The notes under the pieces are model-generated. The model did not search any database. It was not told the origin of the DNA and was given only the letters and a program-made list of their open reading frames with translations. The position numbers and the translations under genes are program-made. DNA of 44,730 nucleotides from CAZGSV01 sp964528605 (GTDB lineage: Bacteria; Armatimonadota; Zipacnadia; CAZGSV01): positions 1-44,730 of the forward strand of contig CAZGSV010000015.1 in NCBI GenBank assembly GCA_964528605.1. The letters are read 5' to 3'. Of this stretch, positions 39,540 to 44,730 are shown piece after piece (position 1 is the stretch's first letter; each line of letters starts with the position of its first letter).

Positions 39540-39727
39540 CTCCAGGAATCAGCAAACTCAATGACAGGGAGGCCACAGCCTAGCACGGCCCCCGCGCCCG
39601 GTTCAAGTTCCGGCGGCAACTAGGGACAGCAGCCGATCTCCCGGCCCCCCCAACACCATGACACTCGTAGGAGACGGCCGCCTGGCTCGCCCGCAGCAGC
39701 CACCCGCCCGCCTCCGCCAATCCGTAG

Positions 39728-39747
39728 GGGCACGGCATGCCGTGCCC
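39728..39747. repeat. CGTAGGGGC-type intergenic palindrome (copy 2)
   Basis: The perfect 20-base palindrome GGGCACGGCATGCCGTGCCC, preceded by CCGTA and followed by ACGG, so the element as a whole begins CCGTAGGGGC like the other two. It lies 54 bases before the dehydrogenase ATG. Confidence 0.6.
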
Positions 39748-39758
39748 ACGGACCACTT

Positions 39759-39770
39759 GCGCTACAATGC
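39759..39770 (+). promoter_or_regulatory. Candidate -10 region of the dehydrogenase
   Basis: GCGCTACAATGC, with TACAAT as -10 hexamer, 33 bases before the start codon. The palindrome occupies the -35 area and no clear -35 box is seen. Confidence 0.4.
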
Positions 39771-39800
39771 GCGCATCACGCGCGCAAGGGAGAGAGCCCA

Positions 39801-40841
39801 ATGCGTTCCTACCAACTCGTGGCCACCGAGAAGATTGCCCTGCTCGACGTCCCGGCCCCCGAACCTGGCCCTCACGATGTCCTCGTCCGCGTGAAGGCCT
39901 GCGGCATCTGCAGCCGCACCGACCTCGTCTACTATAGATACCTCGGCATCAAGAGCCGCATCGGCAAAGGCCACTTCGGCCACGAGCCCAGCGGCGTCAT
40001 CGAGAAAGTGGGCGAGGCCGTCCAAGGCTGGGCGCCCGGCGACCGCGTCTTCCTGCGCACCGCCTCCGCCCCCGGCGGCTTCTCCGACTACACGCTCGCG
40101 CGCCCGGTGCACATCGGCCGCCTGCCCGATCATATGTCCTTCGTCGAGGGTGCGCCCGCGCAGCAGGTCCCCATCGCCATCAACGCCACGCGCAACGTGC
40201 GCGCCGGCGATTACGTCGTCATCTTCGGACAGGGCTCCGCCGGCCTGCAACTCACGCAGATGTGCCGCCTGCGCGGCGCCGCCAAGATCGTCACCGCCGA
40301 CCTGTATGAGAGCCGCTGCCAACTGTCGCTCCGCTTGGGTGCAGACGTTGCCGTCAAGGTGCCCGACCAAGACATCGAACGCGCCGTCCGCGACGCCTTC
40401 GCCGGGCGCCAGCCCGACGTGGTCATTGACGCCGTGGGCATTCCCTCGGTCGCGCGCAAATGCGTTGACCTGGTGCGGAGCGAGGGCACTGTCGTCATCT
40501 TCGGCACCCACCACGTCGAGGAGGAGGTCACCTTCAGCCTGGTGCAATGGGAATCGAAGGCGCTGACCATCCACATGGCCAACGAGGGAAGCGATGAGAC
40601 CTACGCCCGCGCCATGCGACTCGCCGAGCGCCTGCTCGCGGAAAGGCGCATAGAGACCGCGCCCTACATCACTCACGTCTTGCCGCCCGAGAGGCTGCCC
40701 GAGGCGATCGCGCTGCTGGAGAAGTCGCCCTTGCTCTACACCGAGGCGGAGGCCGCCCGCATGACCTTCCCACCCAAGCAAGCCATCAAGATAGTGATAG
40801 ATATGGAAAAACAGGGACAGGAACCATTTTTCGGCCCATAA
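39801..40841 (+). CDS. Zinc-binding alcohol dehydrogenase family protein
   Basis: A 346-residue medium-chain dehydrogenase/reductase that interconverts an alcohol or polyol with its carbonyl using NAD(P)H. The catalytic zinc Cys 34 is in VKACGICSRTD, and His/Glu in GKGHFGHEPSGVI. The structural-zinc loop of four Cys is missing after GDRVFLR. The Rossmann site is DYVVIFGQGSAGLQLTQMC. A threonine/sorbitol dehydrogenase-like substrate is possible but not shown. The last codons, ...EKQGQEPFFGP, are encoded by the 5' arm of a REP-like inverted repeat, suggesting the tail was altered when the repeat arrived. It converges on cysK, with both stop codons in or next to that repeat. Confidence 0.85.
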   Translation: MRSYQLVATEKIALLDVPAPEPGPHDVLVRVKACGICSRTDLVYYRYLGIKSRIGKGHFGHEPSGVIEKVGEAVQGWAPGDRVFLRTASAPGGFSDYTLARPVHIGRLPDHMSFVEGAPAQQVPIAINATRNVRAGDYVVIFGQGSAGLQLTQMCRLRGAAKIVTADLYESRCQLSLRLGADVAVKVPDQDIERAVRDAFAGRQPDVVIDAVGIPSVARKCVDLVRSEGTVVIFGTHHVEEEVTFSLVQWESKALTIHMANEGSDETYARAMRLAERLLAERRIETAPYITHVLPPERLPEAIALLEKSPLLYTEAEAARMTFPPKQAIKIVIDMEKQGQEPFFGP

Positions 40842-40870
40842 CCATGCGGAGAAAAGTGGTTCCTGTCCCT
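40813..40870. repeat. REP-like inverted repeat shared by two gene ends
   Basis: AGGGACAGGAACCA (40813-40826) and its exact complement TGGTTCCTGTCCCT (40857-40870) make a 14-bp stem, flanked by T- and A-rich inner arms, with a loop of about 30 bases. From memory, palindromes built on AGGGACAGG(A/C)ACC occur in many genomes and are linked with IS200-like (RAYT) transposases. It supplies the last codons of the dehydrogenase and overlaps the cysK stop codon at 40869-40871. It may serve as a two-way terminator. Confidence 0.6.
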
Positions 40871-41780
40871 ATTCTCCGAGAAGGCCCAGCGATCCGTAGC
40901 GCTCCGCGCGATCGGCCAGCACCGTCACTATCCTCTTGCCCGGCCCTAGGCGCTCCGCCACCTGCAGCGAGGCCAGCACGTTCGCGCCCGACGAGATGCC
41001 CACCAGCAGGCCGAGTTCGCGCGCCAACCGTTTCGCCATCGCGATCGCGTCGTTGCTGGGAACGGTGATCACCTCATCAATGAGGCTCGTGTCCACAATG
41101 TCAGGAATGAAGCCCGCCCCTATGCCCTGAATCTCGTGCAGCCCGGGTTGCCCGCCGGCAAGCACGCAGCATTCCGTCGGCTCTACCGCCACCACGTACA
41201 CCTTGTCGTTCTCGGCCCGCAGCGCCTGCGCGATGCCGATGAGCGTGCCCCCGGTCCCGACCCCGGCGACCACCGCGTCAACCCGTCCGCCCGTCTGCTC
41301 CACAATCTCGCGCCCGGTGTAGAGGCGATGGGCGTCCACGTTCGTCGGGTTGGTGAACTGATCCGGCATCCACCACCCGGCGTTCTCCGCGGCCAGTTGC
41401 CGGGCCCGGCTGAGCGCGCCTTGGTACAACTCCGCGCTCGGCGTCAGCACTATCTCCGCCCCATAGCCGCGTATCAGCGCCCGCCTCTCTTCCGTCATGT
41501 GCTCCGGCATCACCACGACCATCTTGTAGCCGCGCGCCGCCGCCAGCATGGCGAAGGAGATGCCGGTGTTCCCGCTCGTGGCCTCGACTATCGTGCTCCC
41601 CGGTCGCAGCAGCCCCTCCCGCTCGGCGACGTTGGCCATGTGCAGCGCCATGCGGTCCTTAATGCTGCCGGACGGGTTGAGGAACTCGAGTTTGGCGCAG
41701 ATCTCAGCCTGATCCTCGCCCGCGATCCTCACAGGAACTAGCGGCGTGTTGCCGATCGCATCTAGGACGCTCGCTTGCAT
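40869..41780 (-). CDS. cysK: Cysteine synthase (O-acetylserine sulfhydrylase)
   Basis: A 303-residue pyridoxal-phosphate enzyme that makes cysteine from O-acetylserine and sulfide. Lys 41 in NPSGSIKDRMAL is the PLP Lys; VEATSGNTGISFA is the substrate loop; GVGTGGTLIGIAQAL binds the phosphate; GISSGANVLASLQVAE is the C-terminal motif. Length is as expected. The C-terminus YGSLGLLGE differs from the usual D-S/T-G-E-R-Y-L-S end, where the family reads VLPDSGERYLS and this protein reads VLADRAERYGS. The stop codon falls in the REP-like repeat. The gene is a neighbour of pdxS/pdxT, whose product PLP it needs, though not in one operon. Confidence 0.9.
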   Translation of the reverse strand: MQASVLDAIGNTPLVPVRIAGEDQAEICAKLEFLNPSGSIKDRMALHMANVAEREGLLRPGSTIVEATSGNTGISFAMLAAARGYKMVVVMPEHMTEERRALIRGYGAEIVLTPSAELYQGALSRARQLAAENAGWWMPDQFTNPTNVDAHRLYTGREIVEQTGGRVDAVVAGVGTGGTLIGIAQALRAENDKVYVVAVEPTECCVLAGGQPGLHEIQGIGAGFIPDIVDTSLIDEVITVPSNDAIAMAKRLARELGLLVGISSGANVLASLQVAERLGPGKRIVTVLADRAERYGSLGLLGE

Positions 41781-41890
41781 CGCTTACCAGTCACCTGCGC
41801 TCGTCAGCCTCGTGTGCCTCCGTCAGGGCGACGCCCCCTCACCCAGCAGAGGCGGGACCTCCATAATACCGTATTCTGCACAACTTCGCT

Positions 41891-41902
41891 GCACTATAGC
41901 GC
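41891..41902 (-). promoter_or_regulatory. Candidate -10 region of cysK
   Basis: Reading leftward GCGCTATAGTGC, with TATAGT as the hexamer, about 113 bases before the cysK ATG. It matches the GCGCTA element seen before four other genes. A second, closer candidate is TATTAT further along the same strand. Confidence 0.3.
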
Positions 41903-41917
41903 TGCCGCCCTTGCAGG

Positions 41918-43498
41918 CTAGCCCAGGTCCCTGAGGAACCCCTCGTATTCCTTGAGCGCCTGGTCGGGCCCCCCGATCTCCCGCAGCGCCACCCGTAGTC
42001 GGGCCTCCACACTCTCGCCGGCCTCCACATCCTTGCCCACAAGCGAGAAGTCCTGCGCGTAGGCGAAGGTGTTGCAGGAGATCGCGGGGCAGAGCGCCGG
42101 GTCGGCCATCTGCATCAGCGCCCACCCCGGCTGCGCCAGCCAGTGAAGCGTCAGCGGCGCCGCGTAGCACTGCTTCGCCACGCCTGCGAACAGGTTGGGC
42201 TTGAGGAAGTCCCAGCGGCCGTCGTGGATCATCGCCCGCGCATTCTCGTCCCGCGGGAAGAACAGATGTTCCTTGGGGGCCACCTCCGGCCCGAGCCAGC
42301 CCTCGCTGCTGTAGATCTGCGGCAGCCGCTCGCCGTGGAAGTAAGAGGCGACAAAGGCCTCGAAGGCGGGGAACGCCCGCTCGAACTCGAACGTGAACGT
42401 CACCTCAACCGTCGCTCCGTCCCGGAGCACGTATTCGACAAATGCCCTGAGCGCCCATTCCTGGTGCGGCAGGAACTCGATGCGCAGCCGGTCGGGCCTC
42501 ACCTCGTATCGCGTGAGCGAGGCGTGGCGGGGTATGAACGGACCGGCAGCGCCCGCGCAGAAGTAATGCTCGAGGTTCATCCCGCACCGGCCCGGCTCGA
42601 TTATCGGCTCGCCACCCGGGCCGAAAAGCCCAAGGCCGTGCATCGGCCCCTCCGGCCTGACAAAGCCTCTCAGCGCCCCCGAGCGGAACTCGTGCAGCAC
42701 CGCGCGCGAGAGCGGCAGATCATTCGGAGGTGGCGTCGGCCTCTGCGGCGCGGGCAAGGAGATGGTGCGCGCGGGCTCGCGACTCAGCTTGCGCAGGGCG
42801 GGCTTGGCCTGCGCCGGCGCCCCCCCCGCGCCGATGAGCGCCCTCAGGTGCTTCCGCGCGTGCCGAATGACGTTCTCCGTGAACTCCGTCGGCTCGCCGT
42901 GCCCAGGCAGTATCAGCCGCGGCTTCAGTTCGACAATGCGCTTGAGCGTCTTGAGGTAGTCCTCGTAGCAGGAGCCCCAGTGGATGTCGTTCCAGCCGAC
43001 CGCCCCCGGCGGCAGCAGCGTGTCCCCCACGAAGAGCAGATCGCCGAGCGAGAACGCCAGCCCCCCCGGCGTGTGCCCCGGCACGTGATGCGCGGTGAGC
43101 CGCAACGAGCCCAACGTTATCTCGTCACCGTCGCGCAGCCGCACGTCCACCGGGCACGGCGGAAACGGATTCACCCCGTCGGGAAGGAACGGCATGTGGG
43201 CCGCGGTAAGCAGCGGATCGCCCGTCTCGATCGCCTCCGCCTCCAGTTCGTGCGCCAGCGCCGGGCACCCGAGTTTCTCGCGCGCCTGGCGCAGCCCGCC
43301 GACGTGGTCCCAATGGCAGTGGGTCACCAGAATGCCCTTGATGTCCTCGAGTCTGAAGCCTGCGTCCGTGATCTCGGCCAGGTTACGCGCAAGCCAGGTG
43401 GCCGCCCCGCAGTCCACCAGCAGGTGACCCTGGTCTCCCGTAATCAGGCATATCCGCTCAAACTGCCCGAACACGTGCACGTTCTCGGTGACCTTCAT
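41918..43498 (-). CDS. Metallo-beta-lactamase-fold hydrolase fused to an unknown domain
   Basis: A 526-residue protein. The first 230 residues are a complete metallo-beta-lactamase domain: THCHWDHVGG (H-x-H-x-D-H), HHVPGHTPGGLAF, FVGDTLLP, and LPGHGEPTEF for the final His. This is the glyoxalase II/lactonase type. A Pro/Ala-rich linker (about 245-275) leads to about 250 more residues with no family I recognise: beta-rich stretches such as RFEYVLRDGATVEVTF-like strands, HYFCAGAAGPFIPRH, LFFPRDENARAMIHDGRWDF, and MADPALCPAISCNTFAYAQD. The latter region resembles a beta-sandwich of carbohydrate-mutarotase type, but weakly. There is no signal peptide. It lies 33 bases after the uroporphyrinogen-decarboxylase-family gene, so both may act in one catabolic step. 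Confidence 0.7.
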   Translation of the reverse strand: MKVTENVHVFGQFERICLITGDQGHLLVDCGAATWLARNLAEITDAGFRLEDIKGILVTHCHWDHVGGLRQAREKLGCPALAHELEAEAIETGDPLLTAAHMPFLPDGVNPFPPCPVDVRLRDGDEITLGSLRLTAHHVPGHTPGGLAFSLGDLLFVGDTLLPPGAVGWNDIHWGSCYEDYLKTLKRIVELKPRLILPGHGEPTEFTENVIRHARKHLRALIGAGGAPAQAKPALRKLSREPARTISLPAPQRPTPPPNDLPLSRAVLHEFRSGALRGFVRPEGPMHGLGLFGPGGEPIIEPGRCGMNLEHYFCAGAAGPFIPRHASLTRYEVRPDRLRIEFLPHQEWALRAFVEYVLRDGATVEVTFTFEFERAFPAFEAFVASYFHGERLPQIYSSEGWLGPEVAPKEHLFFPRDENARAMIHDGRWDFLKPNLFAGVAKQCYAAPLTLHWLAQPGWALMQMADPALCPAISCNTFAYAQDFSLVGKDVEAGESVEARLRVALREIGGPDQALKEYEGFLRDLG

Positions 43499-43531
43499 TC
43501 GGTTCCTCCTGAACGCCGGGCGCGCGGTGCC

Positions 43532-44533
43532 CTAGTAGACTCCGAACTTCTCGATGGCCTCGTACATTGCCTCCGCGTTTGCCAGCGGCACGTCCGCCCC
43601 TATCTCCCCGTGCGCGATCACCCCGCCGTTGAAGGGCATCATCGCCTCCAGCACCTCGCGCACGTGCTCCCGCACCTTCTGCGGCGTGCCGAAGGGTAGA
43701 ATCCGCTGCCGGTCCAAGTCCGTGCGGAAGCAGACCGTGCCCCCGAACTCCCTCGCGACGCGCTGCACCCCCATCAGCGACTGCTGCACGTTCACCACGC
43801 TGCACCCGATGTCCCGCAGCGGCCCGATGATATCCCACACCCAGCCGTCGCTGTGGAAGTGAATGTGCTTGCCCGCCTTGACGCAGGGCTCGAAGAGTTG
43901 CGCGTAGGCGGGACGGAAGAAGTGATTCCAGAACTCCGGGCTGGTCATCAGCGCCCGTTGCGTGCCCCAGTCGTCCCCGAAGCCGAGGGCGTGCACGTCG
44001 GTCTCGCACCACTTGATGGTCGGCGCCAGGAAGCACTCCACCAGCCGGTCGCGCAACTCGTAGATGCGCTTGTCGCGCGTGGCGAAGTCCATCATCAGCG
44101 CCTGGTAGCCGCGCATCCACTGCATCCTCTCGAACAGGTTGCCGCCGCCGCCCATCACGTACTTGTCGTGCGAGGCCACCGTCTCCTTCACGTGCGACCA
44201 GTCGCCGCGCGAGAGGTCGGGGAACCCGTAGGTGTCGAGCCGCTCCAGGTCGGCCAGCGGATGCCCCTTGGGCATGCCGTTCATCCCTTGGTGAATGTTC
44301 TCCCACACGCAGCCGAACTCGTCAGTGAAGCTGCCCGCGTCGTAGGTGCTGCCCTCCGGGCCGGGTACGCCGCGGAAGCCCGAGCCGCCCAAGTCGCCGG
44401 GAAAGCGCTCCAGCAGCCTTTTCAGGCCCTCGCCGAGGTTGTCGTGGGCCGCGGGCAGCACGCCGTGTTGGATGGGCACGCGGTCGGGGCCCTTGAACTC
44501 GACCGCGCGGATCATGCGTTCGCGTGAAGTCAT
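43532..44533 (-). CDS. Uroporphyrinogen decarboxylase family protein
   Basis: A 333-residue TIM-barrel protein of the URO-D/MtaA/CmuA superfamily. It has TSRERMIRAVEFKGPDRVPI at the start (the typical helix and first strand), LGFGDDWGTQRALMTSPEFW, FHSDGWVWDIIGPLRDIGCSVV, and EVLEAMMPFNGGVIAHGEIG. Its N-terminus and overall sequence are unlike HemE. Relatives include methyltransferases for corrinoid proteins, but no corrinoid-protein gene is in this window. The ATG at 44533 is preferred over the longer frame since TACATT, a possible -10 box, lies just upstream. It is probably cotranscribed with the metallo-beta-lactamase fusion. Confidence 0.82.
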   Translation of the reverse strand: MTSRERMIRAVEFKGPDRVPIQHGVLPAAHDNLGEGLKRLLERFPGDLGGSGFRGVPGPEGSTYDAGSFTDEFGCVWENIHQGMNGMPKGHPLADLERLDTYGFPDLSRGDWSHVKETVASHDKYVMGGGGNLFERMQWMRGYQALMMDFATRDKRIYELRDRLVECFLAPTIKWCETDVHALGFGDDWGTQRALMTSPEFWNHFFRPAYAQLFEPCVKAGKHIHFHSDGWVWDIIGPLRDIGCSVVNVQQSLMGVQRVAREFGGTVCFRTDLDRQRILPFGTPQKVREHVREVLEAMMPFNGGVIAHGEIGADVPLANAEAMYEAIEKFGVY

Positions 44534-44697
44534 AGTGTCACCGCGCGCCAATGTAACATGCAGCCGCGCGGCTGTGTAGGCGGCGAGGAGGGCGAGTGGT
44601 AGCGGCCAGTAGTTAGCAGCCAGTAGCCAGGGGGGGCGCCGCCAAAAATGTAGGGCCTGGGCGTCAGCCCTGGCCGCGCCGCCGCAGGCGGCGACCC

Positions 44698-44722
44698 GTA
44701 GGGGCGAGCCGGCGGCTCGCCC
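44698..44722. repeat. CGTAGGGGC-type intergenic palindrome (copy 3)
   Basis: GTAG followed by the 9-bp stem GGGCGAGCC and GGCTCGCCC around GGC (44702-44722). It lies at the right edge of the window and begins CCGTAGGGGC as copy 2 does. The rest of the 180 bases before the end has short direct repeats (AGTAG, AGCAG) but no gene. Confidence 0.55.
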
Positions 44723-44730
44723 ATCGTAGG

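Noticed and set aside
42143..43699. A 518-residue open frame antisense to the metallo-beta-lactamase fusion
   Set aside because: Low-complexity Arg/Pro-rich product opposite a well-supported gene.
43532..44533. HemE (true uroporphyrinogen decarboxylase)
   Set aside because: The start and central sequence differ from HemE and no other haem gene is nearby; the wider family is all that can be claimed.

Overview
The window is high-GC bacterial chromosome, densely coding, with many GTG and TTG starts and several high-GC codon-shadow frames. I cannot assign a taxon from sequence alone. The mix of genes suggests an uncultured Armatimonadota-, Planctomycetota- or Chloroflexota-like lineage (low to moderate confidence): a Tat-exported TIM-barrel protein, Gfo/Idh/MocA and uroporphyrinogen-decarboxylase-family proteins, prepilin-like proteins, a DUF6159-like zinc-ribbon membrane protein, and GDP-heptose rather than ADP-heptose genes. 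No rRNA, tRNA, CRISPR array, prophage or transposase was recognised.

Layout. 0-2.5 kb: the tail of an amidohydrolase, then a flavodoxin-fold oxidoreductase and a Tat-exported glycosidase-like TIM barrel, both leftward. 2.7-14.3 kb: a rightward surface-polysaccharide locus. It opens with a uridine-kinase-like protein, a nucleotidyltransferase and an alkaline-phosphatase-superfamily protein. A Wzx-type flippase (frameshifted in a run of eight G), a SAM methyltransferase, a GT4 glycosyltransferase, a Wzy-like polymerase, a second GT4, a Wzz-like chain-length protein and a GalE-like epimerase follow. 14.4-17.3 kb: a leftward four-gene operon (hddC, hddA, gmhB, gmhA) encoding the whole route from sedoheptulose-7-phosphate to GDP-D-glycero-alpha-D-manno-heptose, which probably feeds the same glycan. 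No initiating phosphoglycosyl transferase is present, so the pathway is not complete inside the window.

17.4-23.5 kb: a zinc-ribbon membrane protein, three pseudopilin or PilX-like genes in a row, a PEGA-domain lipoprotein and a Gfo/Idh/MocA oxidoreductase. 23.7-35 kb: two tandem CNNM/CBS (CorC/HlyC) membrane proteins, a GT2 glycosyltransferase, an HD-GYP response regulator, 6-phosphofructokinase, a Spy-like exported protein with a Gly/Met-rich tail, a frameshifted unknown gene, an alpha/beta hydrolase and a membrane GGDEF protein. The HD-GYP and GGDEF genes put both arms of cyclic-di-GMP turnover near the polysaccharide genes.

35-44.7 kb: pdxT and pdxS (pyridoxal-phosphate synthase) sit on opposite strands with a ribbon-helix-helix regulator between them. 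The regulator has a perfect consensus promoter overlapped by two identical 8-bp palindromes. After pdxS comes a nucleotidyltransferase/small-protein pair that looks like a mobile or toxin-antitoxin-like module. Then come an iron-sulfur aldo/keto reductase, a zinc alcohol dehydrogenase, cysteine synthase, a metallo-beta-lactamase fusion and a uroporphyrinogen-decarboxylase-family protein. Intergenic palindromes of the CGTAGGGGC type occur three times, and one REP-like inverted repeat forms the shared 3' end of the dehydrogenase and cysK.
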